A stretch of DNA of 64,000 bases, taken from Parietaria judaica. Its lineage: Eukaryota; Streptophyta; Magnoliopsida; Rosales; Urticaceae. A program made the position numbers and the translations under genes. The stretch covers positions 19,507,343-19,571,342 of the forward strand of contig OX940867.1 of assembly GCA_954871525.1 (NCBI GenBank), given 5' to 3'. Below are positions 1 through 10,557 of the stretch, in pieces. Numbering within the stretch: position 1 is the first letter of the stretch; every line of letters starts with the position of its first letter. Below the pieces are notes generated by a model. The model had not been told where the DNA came from. It saw only the letters and a program-made list of their open reading frames with translations, and searched no databases.

Positions 1-520
1 ATTTATATTAATCTAATCTTGCTTGAATTTCATGGTTCAGGCCGTTGAGATACCGCCTGCTGCCGCCCCCCAATGCCTGAGCTTAACTACGATGCTCCGC
101 CGATGAGAGCCTTCGTGGCTCACGGTGTTCGTAGTCTTCTGGAGTTCACTGCATATTGTAGGTCCTTCTGGCCGGGTATCTACCCAGGTTAGAATCCTAT
201 CCCTAATCAATATTACATATGTATTGAAATGTTTTTAATCAATAAATGCAATCTGTAAAATTTACCCAGGATTCCAGGCGCCAAATCAGTTTCCACCAAT
301 GCCGTGGCTAGCAGCATATCCTAATCAGTATCCGGCGCCGGCATTTGTTGACGGAGGCGGGAACGGCGAGGGCCAGAACGGCGGCGATAACGTAGGCGGC
401 GAGAACGGCGGCAATGAGAACCCCGCCAACCCCGAGATCCCCGAGAACCCCGCCAACCCCGAGATCCGCGACGAAATCAACAACGAAGTCGAGAACAACG
501 AGCACCTGGTCGAAGATTAG
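1..520 (+). CDS. C-terminal exons of a CACTA-associated protein of unknown function (partial)
   Basis: An open frame crosses the left part of the window and continues past a short intron. The first visible exon ends at 187, where CCCAG is followed by GTTAGA; the intron (188-269, 82 bp) ends in TTTACCCAG and the second exon runs from 270 to the TAG at 518-520. The splice keeps frame. The last 70 residues are low complexity, rich in N, G, E and P, with a repeated NPEIPENPA-like unit and an acidic end. I do not recognise the family. The intron start is identical over 40 bp to a sequence at 19355-19394 in the leader of the second CACTA gene, so it is probably a CACTA gene or a paralogue. The 5' part is outside the window. 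A palindrome cluster follows from 800. Confidence 0.4.
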
Positions 521-799
521 TATTTGTATATGTTTATTTTGTTTATCATGTTTATTTTGTTTGAACAATTACTTACTATGTTTATTTTGTTTGAACAATT
601 ATTTAGTTAATATTACTATGTTTGTTTACTTTGTAAAATTATTTAGTTACTTTGAAAATTGCATTATTTTGAAAATAAAATTATCAACATTTTCATAGTT
701 TATTGTACTTCGTTTTGTAAAATTAATAAGATAATTTAATTGTGTAAAATTGTGTTACAATTAATAAGATAATTAATAATTAAATTGTGTAAAATTACT
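521..799. other. AT-rich 3' flank, no gene seen
   Basis: Very AT-rich sequence with repeated short words such as tgtttattttgtttgaacaatt (twice, with small variations) downstream of the stop at 518-520. It could serve as 3' UTR and transcription end, but no distinct signal stands out. The word ttgtttgaacaatt resembles the 3' flank of the tnp2 gene near 18235-18350, so these two 3' regions may be related. Confidence 0.4.
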
Positions 800-1195
800 T
801 ATCATGCCGCGGCCTTTAAATGAACCCGCCGTGGCCTGATTCAAATTTACCAATATACCCTCTGGATTATGCAACTCGCCGCGACATCATTAAAGAAGGC
901 CTCGGCGAGTTGCACAATTCAGAGGGTATATGTGTAAACATAAAAAATAAGTCGCGGCATTCTGTTACCCATGCCTTGGCATTGGCCGATGAAGCCTTGG
1001 CTTGGGGATATCGCGCCGCGGCATGTATGCTTTTTCAAATTATACTGAGAGCATGGATTCCATATGCCGCGGCGTTACTTTAAAGGCCGAGGCATAGCTG
1101 TCAACATGCCGTGGCGTGACTTCGACTACGGTTATTACCGTGGGTCAATAAGTCATGCCACGGCAAGGTGAACATCACGCCGCGGTTAGTTTCAT
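800..1195. repeat. Palindrome cluster A (GCCNNGGC motifs) of the CACTA element
   Basis: About a dozen short palindromes of the form GCCNNGGC occur in under 400 bp, mostly GCCGCGGC with variants GCCGTGGC, GCCTCGGC, GCCTTGGC and GCCACGGC, many preceded by AT and followed by AT. In characterised CACTA elements such repeated motifs in the subterminal regions bind the element-encoded DNA-binding protein. Here the cluster lies internally, just after the end of a gene. Many variants differ from GCCGCGGC by one CpG transition. Role inferred from family knowledge; binding is not shown. Confidence 0.7.
853..931. repeat. 29-bp inverted repeat inside palindrome cluster A
   Basis: Arms 853-881 and 903-931 are inverted complements with two mismatches, separated by 21 bp. 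The arms begin ATATACCCTCTG and end in the GCGAGTTGC complement. The strand could fold into a long hairpin with a GCCTCGGC palindrome next to the loop. Confidence 0.8.
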
Positions 1196-1371
1196 ACTTC
1201 ATTCATTTGGAAAATTATATAAAAAATACTTTTATAATGATAATATCACTCACAACAATTCAATATTATATTTAACTACAATAATTAAAATATATAGAAT
1301 TATGTAAAATATATAAAATTATGTAAAATATATAGAATACAAATATGTAAAATTATGTAAAATAATTAATA
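1196..1371. other. AT-rich spacer, no gene seen
   Basis: AT-rich spacer with short repeats of the word aaaatatata(g)aatta/tgtaaaat between palindrome cluster A and the 49-bp tandem array. No open frame of note. Confidence 0.4.
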
Positions 1372-1612
1372 CTTTTAAAACAACAAAAGCACTTACAACA
1401 ATTCCACATTAAATTTATTACTTTTAAAACAACAAAATCACTTACAACAATTAAACATTACATTTAATACTTTTAAAACAACAAAATCACTTACAACAAT
1501 TCAACATTACATTTATTACTTTTAAAACAACAAAATCACTCACAACAATTCAACACTACATTTAATACTTTTAAAACAACAAAATGACTCACAACAATCC
1601 GGATCTGGGGGC
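1372..1612. repeat. 49-bp tandem repeat, about 4.9 copies
   Basis: The word CTTTTAAAACAACAAAA recurs at 1372, 1421, 1470, 1519 and 1568, exactly 49 bp apart, followed in each unit by a tcacttacaacaattcaacatt-like stretch. The array ends where the minus-strand BED-finger-like ORF begins to be recognisable. A related but different short repeat lies at the equivalent place near 13320-13490. Confidence 0.85.
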
Positions 1613-2004
1613 GTGGGCGAGAATATCTTGTCGGCACCATTTGCATTTCGCGTACCTATCTTGAGTTTAGGTCTCAATGTTCCATTTAAGCCTCATTTGA
1701 AAATCTGATTCCCATAGTGAAGACAGTGGCCTACCACGCCCACGCCCATGCCCCCTCGTCGGTCGTGGCCCACCGGCACGAGAGGTAGGCATCCGATTTA
1801 GAGTTAGATTCGGAGGCATTTGAAACTCCTCGGTGTCGTCGGAGGTATTTGGAACACTTTCAAAATCGGAGGAGATGACAATAGTATTATTGGAACTTAT
1901 CCCATGTAAAAACTATCATAATCGGAGGAAGAGGAAGAGGAAAACACGTAAATGACCGGGTGATATTCCGATGACAAACCGAAACGAGACGGATGATCAT
2001 CCAT
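1600..2004 (-). pseudogene. Broken BED-zinc-finger-like small ORF, copy A (antisense in CACTA)
   Basis: Read on the minus strand from the ATG at 2002-2004 (MDDH), this is a diverged paralogue of the ORF at 13551-14072. Shared features, in order: the MDDH start, a serine run ending in SDYD, an MPP followed by a basic RGRGR-like stretch, SS.WESDF.MR, and YAKCKWC. The last two fit the start of a BED zinc finger (aromatic pair, then C-x2-C). A frameshift falls near residue 35 and an in-frame TAA separates the WESDF part from the KCKWC part. The second half of the finger (H...C) is missing: sequence after CRQD runs into the 49-bp tandem repeat. It lies opposite in orientation to the CACTA genes. 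The BED call is by eye and moderate; origin from a hAT-like gene is an alternative. Confidence 0.45.
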
Positions 2005-2195
2005 AACTAAGAAAAATGATGATATATTTGAACCTAAGGATAAATTTGATGAAACATAGACTAAAATGTGAGCAAGTAGGTTTAAATAGAAGATTTATGT
2101 GAATTTTAACGTTTTTAACATTATTTTGACAAATATAGCCGTTTATTACCGTTGTGGGGTAATAATTCGGGTGAAAAAAAAAACTAGGATTTTGG

Positions 2196-2257
2196 ATCAA
2201 CAGTCAGCACTTTATGTCATATTAAATAATGACGAATTTGTACATCAACAGTCAGCA
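2196..2257 (+). repeat. 48-bp direct-repeat unit at the left edge of the Tat element
   Basis: The 14-mer atcaacagtcagca occurs at 2196-2209 and 2244-2257, giving about 1.3 copies of a 48-bp unit. The 45-bp stretch 2206-2250 occurs again, identical, at 13270-13314 on the other side of the Tat element. The simplest reading is that the Tat element landed in a small tandem array: the left side stops after AGCA at 2257 and the right side resumes with AGCA at 13270, so joining them would regenerate a unit. Confidence 0.7.
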
Positions 2258-3049
2258 ACCTACTATAAAAAATACGAAGTAAATTTTATAGTATATACTC
2301 GATGAAATCATGTAAAATTCGTGCCAGATAGAATTAATTAAATCTGTAACTTTTGCCACAAATCTGCATATTCCGGGTAGGATTTTGGATAATTTCGAGA
2401 TATGATGGACGAGTAGGATCTTGAAGCTGTAACTGTTGCTTCGAATTTTGGGCGGGAACAGTTATGACACGTGTTCCATTTTGCGGAGTTCGATGAGAAT
2501 AAACCCTTCACATTCTCCTGACACAACTGCCATGCTGACGTGTCGCCGGATAGCTCGCTGATCTCAACCGTAGGATGAGAATTGTTGCGATTTTTGAGGA
2601 AACCCTAACCGTAGGATCAGCGACGGTTTTCTAGTATAAATACTCGAGTGTTTCGCATTTAATGGGCACGTCTCTTCAACTTTTTCCCGTCACACATCTT
2701 GTCGAAGGGAACCTCTCCTTTCTCTTTCCTCTATTTATACTCTGTTTCGTATTCGAATATCATTTTCGAATTTTAGAGAGAGAGAAGCTTTGAGTTTTTA
2801 GAGATATAAACTTTGCGAACCGGCATCGAAGGTGCTCCAAGGTCCATTTCTTCGTCTTCTTCATCGAACTCCTAGGAAGTTCAGGTTCTAGTTTTCTTTC
2901 TAATTATTATCTTTTGTTTTCTGAGGGTCTGCTAGGAGGTTTTTCTGGGGTTTGCTCTTTGGTTCGTTTTTGCTGGTTTCTGGGTTGTTTCTTGGATTTT
3001 TGTACTTGTCTAGATCTTTCGATTTTTTCTAGGATTCTCTAGACAGAAA
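2258..3049 (+). promoter_or_regulatory. Upstream region, promoter and leader of the antisense Tat gene
   Basis: A TATA box (TATAAAT, 2635-2641) and, 27 bp before it, a telo-box AAACCCTAA (2600-2608), an element common in promoters of growth-related plant genes, lie upstream of the ATG at 3050. Transcription would start near 2665, leaving a leader of about 380 nt. T-rich sequence at about 2890-3035 ends in TTTTTTCTAG and may be a leader intron. A 9-bp inverted repeat (ACTATAAAA...TTTTATAGT) lies near 2262. No other gene is seen here. Confidence 0.6.
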
Positions 3050-5856
3050 ATGGGTCCTAAAAAGGCAACTGATAAATGGCAAACGGAGTTTCTGGCTACA
3101 GACTCTCCTAAGTCTGTTCTAAAGCTTAAAGTTCTTGTTAAGATCCGGGTAAAATATAATATCCCGCAGTCTATCTCGCTCAGATTGCCGGGTTCAGATG
3201 AACACGCTGACGAGCAGAATATAGACGAGTGGATTTGTGTATACGAAAGGTTCTTTGAATCCGGGGGGCTTAGATTTCCTATTCCCGAGCTTATCCTAAA
3301 ATATTTTTCATACTTAGGGGTTTTTATAGGGCAATTTAGTCCTAATTCGTTTACGATCCTGACGGCCTTGCTTGTCCGGGCTAACGAGTGTTTGTATACA
3401 CTTACACTCGAAGATTTGTTGACGGGCTTGGTCGTCAAGACTAATGGTCAGGCTAAGGGTAGGTTTTTTCTATCCGTTAAAGAAGGGGAAATCATTGCTG
3501 GTCTTCCCAAGAAGGAAAGTGCTTGGACCCACAAGTATTTCTTTTTCCTAGCCGGTCAGGAGACACTTGGATCTTGGCCGGGCTACAAGAACGTATGGGT
3601 GCATGAGATAGGTGAGGTTCCGGGTTGGGTTGGCGAGATTTTCTATTCGGATTTTTTTGACAAATTTGCTAATTCTCTTTTTCTTTTCTTATGCAGTTGA
3701 AGATTCTAAGAAGCCTAAGTCTCTTCCTATCACTGACAAGTGGAGAGCTTTGAAGAAGAAGTTGTTCCCCTTTGGTCCCGAGCCGTGGTCGTCATTTACC
3801 CGGGAGACGCTTGAGTCCGTCGGATTGTGGCCTGAGGAAGAAGAGGAGGAATTCATCGCGTACGATAAAAACGCTCCCGATCTTCCGGGTAAGGTCTATT
3901 TCTCTAACCATTCCGTTAGATATTGCTGATTTCTGCCTAAGTGTGGTTTTTGGATGTGCAGAGGAGGACATGGACGCTCTACGCCCTAAGAGTTTGAGTC
4001 TCCGCCAGAGGCGGAAGCAGGAAGAGCAAGCCAATACTTCTGGTTCGGCGTCGCGGACGACGTCGAAAGTTCTACCCGGTGTATCAGCACCTGCTGGAGT
4101 TGCTCGTATGGAGACGAGCAAAAGAAATGAGGAAGCTCCCGCTCGGGAGACTCCCGATGAGGTCGCTCCTAGGGCGGCTAAGGAGAAAAATGTCATCAAA
4201 CTTTCCGATGACGGGGAGAACACCCCAGAAATCACGCCTTCGGCAAAGGTTTCCGAGGAGACCAATACCCCCTCACTCGCTCCTGTTCGTCTTTCTAAGG
4301 ACGTGACCCATACTGTTCAGGACAAGGCTCTCTCGAGGACGGGGTCGGAGGCTGCAGTGAAGCGGCCGCATGAGGGGGGTGGATCCGAGGTTCGGAAGAA
4401 GGCTAGGGGTGATCCGGCCCCAAGAGAAGTTGTCAGGGCCCCCGAGAACGCCAAAGGGAAGGAGGTTGCTCACGAAGCTGAGCGTCTTAGGGAAGCCTCC
4501 CAGGGCAAGACTAGGGAGAAAATGAGATCGGCTCCTCTTGTGATCGGGGGTAAGGCCAAGGAGAAAGAGGTTACTCGCAAAGTCGGGTGTACTTGGTACG
4601 GGGATAAGGGTCTCCACAAGGCGCCTAAGGTCGCGGCCGGGCTCCTCTGGAAAATTACAAATGGCGGGGTTGGCAGAGTTCTGAGGTCAATTGCTGAGAA
4701 GCCTATCTACAAGGCTGTGTCGGCTATGACGGTTCACGTAAGTATTTTGCTAAATTTCTATCCGTTCTAGCCTTATTTTTTGAGTGAGTCCTAACTCTAT
4801 CTTTTGGACGGGTAGCTTACGGCGACTATAAACGATATGGTTCTCGACTACGAGGACCAATTGGAAGAGGCAAAGGAGGGTGCACAAGTTGCCGAGCAGC
4901 TTGCGCTCAAAGAGAGGGAGCTGGCGGATGCCGTGGTGGCCATCCGGGCGAAGGCAGATCAGATATTGACGATGGGTCGGAAGATAACTTCTTCCGAATC
5001 TAGGATCAAGGGCCTTGTGAATACGGTCGAGGATCTCAGAGAGAAGTTAAAAAATGCTTCCGGGCTGGTGGAGAAGGCTTAGAAAACAGGTGAAACGGCT
5101 ACTAGGGCGATGCTGGCTTCAGATGCGGCAATAGGACGGGCAAAGGAAGTGGCCAAGAAGAAGGATGAGGTGGCGGCGGCTTTAAAGGAGGACGTGCAGC
5201 GCCTCATCTCTGAGCTGGCGGAGGCCCGGCAGCAGTCGCTTGACCGTGAGGTCGAGAAAAATGCTATCCGTTCCCGTTATCGCCGAAAGGTGAAAGAGAG
5301 GGACGTGATGATTGACTGGTACAAAGGTACGGCTGCCGACAATTGCTGTTTGGACCAAGCCGAAGGTTGCCTCGAGTTGGTCCAAGATGTGATTGATGGC
5401 AAGGTTACTGACTTTGAGGCTGAGAAAGAGGTCCTAGAAAGCAACATTGTCCGCTACAAGGCTATATTGGAGGGGGCACCGGTACCGATGATAGGGTCTC
5501 CGGCCATGTCTCCTGATGCGGATTTGACCGAGCTCCCCTTTGCAGATCAAAGTGCCCAGTCCGAGCAGCAAGTCGCCAAGGAGCCCGTCACTGAAGAGCC
5601 TGTCCTTGAAGAACCCGCAGCCGAAGAGGTCGTGACCGGGGAGCCCGCCGAGCAAGAAGATATGACCGGAGAGGAGAAAAATGACGAGGAGGAGATCGTA
5701 GATGTACTCGGGGCTGATGCAAGAGCGGTCCCCCATTTTTTTTTTGTTTTGCTTAGTTTCGTAAATAAGGCTCAAGACCAAGACAATTTCTACGGGCAAG
5801 TCTACGGCGGCTTGAACACCTTTTTTTTTTGTATTGTTGGATATGCCCGTGGTTAG
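3050..5856 (+). CDS. Antisense extra protein of the Tat element (putative gypsy-type transposon domain, coiled coil), four exons
   Basis: Exons: 3050-3611, 3697-3888, 3962-4737 and 4816-5856. Donors are AG|GTGAG, GG|GTAAG and AC|GTAAG; acceptors are GCAG, GCAG and GTAG. Phases agree at all three junctions, giving 856 codons plus stop. Residues about 60-130 (from DEWICVYERF through ESGGLRFPIPELI to SPNSFTILTALLVRANE) fit the domain annotated as 'putative gypsy type transposon' (PF04195-like). The middle (exon 3) is charged and disordered with basic patches; exon 4 is a long heptad-type coiled coil (E, K, A, L rich) followed by an acidic tail rich in EEP. One in-frame TAG at 5080-5082 interrupts the coiled coil, so the copy is probably not fully functional. 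The last ~50 residues, after DVLGADA, look like read-through of 3' UTR. Function of this family is unknown; it is encoded opposite to gag-pol. Confidence 0.7.
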
Positions 5857-6582
5857 GGCCTTTGCTATTTTTCCTTCTTTAAATGATTCCTTTGCTTCTA
5901 ATGCTAGCTTTCTTCTAAGTTAATTTCCTTTACGATCTTCTTTGATAACGGCTAAGATTGGCTAGGAGCAGCATCTAGATTGATAGACTTATACGAAATT
6001 ATAAAAGAGATTATAAAAGTTTCTTAAGTATGAAAAAAGGTAGTTTACCTTGTGATTGAGGTGAATTCATTGTTCTTCTTATCCTCTTCTCTGTCTGTTC
6101 GTCGATCATCTCTACTCGTCTTCGTGGTAGTCCGTAAGTTTCGTTTCTCTAATGAATATGCTCGTAGACTTTTAGTCTATTTGCAAAGATTAGTATAAAT
6201 AATTTTAATGGAGTGGGCTTGTTGCCCGGCGAGGCTTGTTGCCTAAGTTGATGGGTTTCTTACCCGGTTAGGCTCGTTGGCCTTTAGAGAGTGGGTTTGT
6301 TACCCGGTAGGCTTGTTGCCTTAGAAGAGTGGGTTTGTTACCCGGTCGGCTTGTTGCCTTCGGAGAGTGGGTCTGTTACCCGGTAGGCTTGTTACCTTGG
6401 AAGAAAGTTCAGATATTTTTACCTTGATAACGCGAATCTTCAGAGTTTACACTTAGTGAAGGTCGGACCGATTTGGTTTGGATTTGGATTGAGACTGTGC
6501 CCGTTGGTAAGACGGGCTGCCTACGTACCCCATATTTGGGGATCAAGTCATTACGTAGTCATCGGAGACCGGGTAGGTTGGA
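5857..6582. other. Untranslated region between the antisense gene and integrase
   Basis: No gene is seen here. It contains the 3' end of the antisense gene and, from the other side, the 3' UTR of gag-pol. A tandem repeat lies at 6211-6405 and is listed separately. The two transcription units converge here, so their 3' ends may overlap and give double-stranded RNA (inference). Confidence 0.5.
6211..6405. repeat. 38-bp tandem repeat in the Tat 3' UTR, five copies
   Basis: The word GTGGGTTTGTTACCCGGTAG and variants begin at about 6213, 6251, 6291, 6329 and 6367, 38-40 bp apart, each unit continuing with GGCTTGTTGCCTT. Tandem repeats at this place are known in Tat/Ogre elements and can seed satellite arrays. 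This one is not related to the satellite of the window. Confidence 0.85.
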
Positions 6583-7821
6583 TTAGGCGTAGTATTTCTT
6601 GAGGTGCATAGCATTCCAACTGCGGAGGACTCTTGTTCCTTCCAGAGTGGCTAGCCGGTATACCCCAGGTTTCACTACTTCAGTGACAATGTAAGGGCCT
6701 TCCCAGTTGGCCCCGAGCTTACCCGCGTTCAACTCGGCGGTGTTCTGAAAAACTTTCCTGAGGACCAGCTCTCCCACTATAAATTTCCGACGTTTGACCT
6801 TTGAATTGTAATACCTTGCTATCGAGTTTTGATAGTTGGTAATTCTTATCAAAGCCTGTTCCCGTCTTTCGTCGATATGATCGAGCTGGTCTTCCCTCAT
6901 TTCGTCGTTGAGTTCTGCGTTCAAAGGTGCGCGTTCCCTTCGAAGGCTGGGTGTCTCTATCTCGGCTGGTATTACGGCTTCGGTGCCATATACCATTGAA
7001 AATGGAGTTTCCCCGGTGGCCCTGCGCGGGGTAGTTCTGTAGGACCATATGACGCCTATGAGCTCGTCGGCCCATCGTCCCTTTTTGGTGTCCAAGCGCT
7101 TCTTGATTCCATCCACTATAATCCGATTGGCTACCTCGTCTTGGCCGTTACCTTGGGGGTATCTCGGAGTGGATGTATTCAAGGATATTTTCCAATTGAT
7201 GCAGAAGTTTTGGAATCTCGTGGAAATGAACTGGGGTCCATTATCAGCTATTATCTCTTTCGGGAGGCCGAAATGGCTAATGATGTTTTTCCAGAGGAAA
7301 TTTTCTACATCCACGTCTTTGATGTTTGCATATGCTTCGGTCTCCACCCATTTGGAGAAGTAGTCTGTTACGACGAGTAAGAATCTTTTCCCAGCCGGGG
7401 CTAAGGGAAAAGGCCCGACTATGTCCATAGACCATTTCATGAACGGGTACGGGACTGAGACTGAGGAGAGTTCTTCTGCTGGCCGGTGTATGGATGGGGA
7501 GTGTCTTTGGCATTTATCGCATCTTTTGGCGTGGGCTTCGCTGTCCGCTAGCATAGTGGCCCAGAAAAAACCTTGCCTTTTTGCTTTGTTTGCCAAGGAT
7601 CTCCCTCCGGAGTGGTTGCCACATTCTCCATCATGGATTTCGTGGACTACAATTTGAGCTTCGGTCTTCCCTAGGCACCTTAGGTAGGGTCCGGTATAGC
7701 TTCGCTTGTACAATTTTCCCCCGATAATGCAGAATCTGGCGCTTTGGATTCTCAGTTTCCTAGCCTTCTGCTTGTCTTGGGGTTTGGCTCCGGTTAGGAT
7801 ATAATTGACGATCGGGGTTCT
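6583..7821 (-). pseudogene. Integrase part of Tat gag-pol
   Basis: From about 7821 to the TAG at 6583. The zinc-binding HHCC module is present ([14 protein letters not shown] ... CDKCQRHS). The catalytic core shows D in MDIVGPF, D in ADNGPQF and E in GQDEVANR, the DDE set. The C-terminal part has the GPY/F motif (NWEGPYIV) and ends KKYYA without a chromodomain, as in Tat elements. An ORF from an internal ATG at 7713 is open to the end, so the integrase itself has no visible break, but the TAG at 7822-7824 cuts it from the RNase H part. It would insert the cDNA copy into the nuclear genome. Confidence 0.85.
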
Positions 7822-9039
7822 CTAATCGTCTTCTTCCATTCGGACGCTGCAAACTTCGCGTGTCACGCTAGGTTCATCTATTGTTTCGACTGGAATTATC
7901 CTCTTTATTTCGGGATTCGAAGTTGAAGCTAAACCAGCCAATGCATCTGCTGATGTGTTCTCGCTCCTCGGTATCTGAACTATCTTGACGTGATCGAGCT
8001 GTTGAATTAAACCTTTTACTACCGAAAGGTATTTTTCCATTCTATCGTCACGAGTGGCGTATTCGCCACTGATTTGACTGGTAACTAGCTTGGAGTCAGA
8101 ATGGGCCCTTATTCTTCGGGCTCCTACGGCTTTTGCTAGTTTGAGGCCAGCAATAAGGGCCTCGTATTCGGTCTCGTTGTTTGTCGCGTGGAATTTCAAT
8201 CTGAAAGATTGTTCCAACACTTCTCCCGTAGGGGATATCAAACGAATCTCGATCCCGGATCCACCTTGGTTTGAGGCTCCGTCGACTTCGAGTCTCCATT
8301 CTCCATCTTCGTGACCCTCTTTCGAGCCATCCGCCGGCAACTCGATCAGAAAATCAGCCAGTACTTGTGATTTTGCACAGGTGCGGATTTTGTATTCTAT
8401 ATCGAACTCGCTTAGCTCGACTGCCCATTTTGTGAGTCTTCCCGATTGGTTCGGGCTGTGGAGGATGATCCTCAAAGGTTGGGTGGTCATGACCATGATA
8501 GTATGGGATTGGAAGTAAGGCCGGAGTTTCCTCGCTGCGGTTGTCATTGCCAATGCGAGTTTTTCAATAGTTGGATATCTTGTTTCAGCGTCTTCTAGAG
8601 ATTTGCTGATGTAGAATATTGGTTTTTGCTCACCGCGGTCCTCTCTCGCTATTACTCCACTCACCGCCGATGGTGAGACAACCAAGTATAAGAATAATGG
8701 CTCTCCCAGGATCGGTCTGGTAAGTATGGGCGGCGTGGAGAGGTACCTTTTTAGCTTTTGGAATGCTTCCTCGCACTCTTCGGTCCATTCAAACTTTTTG
8801 TTCCCCTTCAACAGTTTGTAAAAGGGTAGGCACTTGTCCGTTTCTCTTGATATGAACCGATTAAGAGCTGCGATTCTCCCAGTCAGCTTTTGTGTCTCCC
8901 TAACAGTCCTGGGGGAGGGCATGTCCTGGAGGGCTTTTATCTGGTCGGGATTAGCTTCTATTCCTCGCTGAGTGACCAAATAAGCCAGGAATTTTCCCGA
9001 AGTTACCCCGAAGGTGCATTTTGTCGGGTTAAGCTTCAT
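7822..9039 (-). pseudogene. RT connection and RNase H part of Tat gag-pol
   Basis: The frame continues from RT (MKLNPTKCTFGV, thumb region) through the connection (EWTEECEEAFQKLK, then PLFLYL and KPIFYISKSL) to RNase H. RNase H motifs are clear: D in EVDGASN, E in NNETEYEALIAGL, D in HSDSKLV and D in NTSADALA. An in-frame TAG at 7822-7824 follows EEDD, where RTPIVNYIL continues in the same frame into integrase. The segment is separated from the RT core by an in-frame TAA at 9070-9072. Apart from those stops, no frameshift is seen. Confidence 0.85.
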
Positions 9040-9069
9040 TTGATACTTCCGTAGTATCGCGAAGCACTC

Positions 9070-9864
9070 TTACAGGTGGGCTACATGATCTGTTGCTTGG
9101 GAGGATTTCACCAACATATCATCAATATAGACCTCCATGGTTTTGCCGAGTTGCTCGGCAAACATCGGGTTGACTAATCTTTGATATGTGGCTCCGGCAT
9201 TTTTTAACCCGAAGGACATAACTTTGTAACAGTATATACCCATGTCGGTTATGAAAGCCGTTTTTTCCTGGTCCTCCGGGTGCATGAGGATCTGATTGTA
9301 TCCCGAAAATGCGTCCATGAATGACAGTAATTCGTGCCCACATGTTGCTTCGACTAAGCGGTCAATGTGGGGCATTGGGAAACTGTCTTTGGGACATGCT
9401 TTGTTTAGGTCAGTGAAGTCAATACAGACTCTGGCCTTTCCGTTTTTCTTTTTCACGACGACCGTATTTGCTAACCAGTCCGGGTATTTGACTTCCCTGA
9501 TGGATCCGGTTTGCAGCAGTTTTGTGACTTCTTCGTTTACGGCTTGGGCCCGATCTGGGCCTAGCTTTCGCCTTTTTTGTTTTACCGGCTTATAGCTGGG
9601 GTCTACATTCAGGCGGTGGGTTGCGATTCTTGGGTCTATTCCGGGCATGTCCTCGTGGGACCAAGCAAAACAATCCCGGTTTTTAGTGAGGAATTTGAGG
9701 AGTTCTTTTCTGACGTTATTGTCCAGTCCTTTCCCTATCCCTACCCGGTGATCCGGATTGTCGGGATCGATCTAGACCTGGACTGTCATTTCCACGTTGG
9801 GTCCATCCGTGTCGGCGGCCCTTTCCTGGCCGTCCTCCTCTTTTCCTTCTACCGACATTAATTG
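9070..9864 (-). pseudogene. Reverse transcriptase core of Tat gag-pol
   Basis: RT motifs in order: RRKLGPDRAQAVNEEV, VVVKKKNGKARVCIDF, LNKACPKDSFPMPHID, FMDAFSGYNQI, VMSFGLKNAGATYQR, then the active site YIDDM. The ATG at 9648 is internal; the frame reaches upstream to the protease part but is broken by TAG at 9772-9774 and 9865-9867. A TAA at 9070-9072 ends it inside the thumb. The frame is the same as for protease, RNase H and integrase, so gag-pol was one long frame. It made cDNA from the element's RNA. Confidence 0.88.
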
Positions 9865-10443
9865 CTATGCGGTAGATTTTTCTCTTTCGACCTTAGCGGC
9901 CTGGATATTCTGGAATGCGCTCATATAGCAGATTCTGGATTGCTTTTGGTTTCCCTTGACTTCAACAATTTTTCCTTCCCTATTCGGGAAGCGTATTAGT
10001 TGATGATAAGTTGATCGTACGGCCTTCATCATGTGCAGCCAGGGTCTTCCTAGTATCATGTTGTAAACTGACGGGCAGTCTAATACTAGGAAGTTCTTTG
10101 TCCTTCCTACCCCTGCTGCTGCGATTGACAGCCGTACCGTGCCTACTGCATTGATGGTTCCTCTATCGAAGCCGGTTAAAGGGATGGCTTCCCTGCTGAT
10201 CTCAGTTTCTTCGACTCCCAACTTCAGCAATGGTTCCAGGAAGATCACGTCGACTGAGCTCCCATTGTCGATTAGTATTCTATCCATCGTGTATGAGGCA
10301 ACTAGGAGTGTGACAACTAGCGCGTCATCATGCGGACCGATAAGTGTGGCTGCTTCGCTGTCCTTGAATGAAATTTCAAAATCCGGTTCCCGCCTTGGAA
10401 CAATTACTGGTCCGGCTTTGAGCCTTCGTTGGTGAGCCTTCAT
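9865..10443 (-). pseudogene. Aspartic protease part of Tat gag-pol
   Basis: The retropepsin motif is RILIDNGSSVDVIF, the DNGSS form usual in Tat elements, followed by ILGRPWLH near the end (the second conserved block). The segment begins in frame with the gag end and stops with TAG at 9865-9867, before RT. The linker 9768-9864 carries a further TAG at 9772. It would cleave the Gag-Pol precursor in the virus-like particle. Confidence 0.82.
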
Positions 10444-10557
10444 GGAATTGACTGAATTTCCGTGCAGTTGGGACCCTCCTACTATTGTGTAGATTCTGCC
10501 AATGGGCTCGGGGATCTCATCAAGCTGTTCGCCAATGTCTTCTGTTTCCTCATATGT

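Noticed and set aside
820..1083. 87-codon plus ORF within palindrome cluster A
   Set aside because: It is made of the repeated GCCNNGGC motifs and a hairpin, has no domain and ends in the cluster; chance frame.
3010..4617. Minus-strand ORFs at 3010-3438, 3792-4265 and 4273-4617
   Set aside because: They lie opposite the spliced plus-strand gene whose exons and domain are clear; no support of their own.
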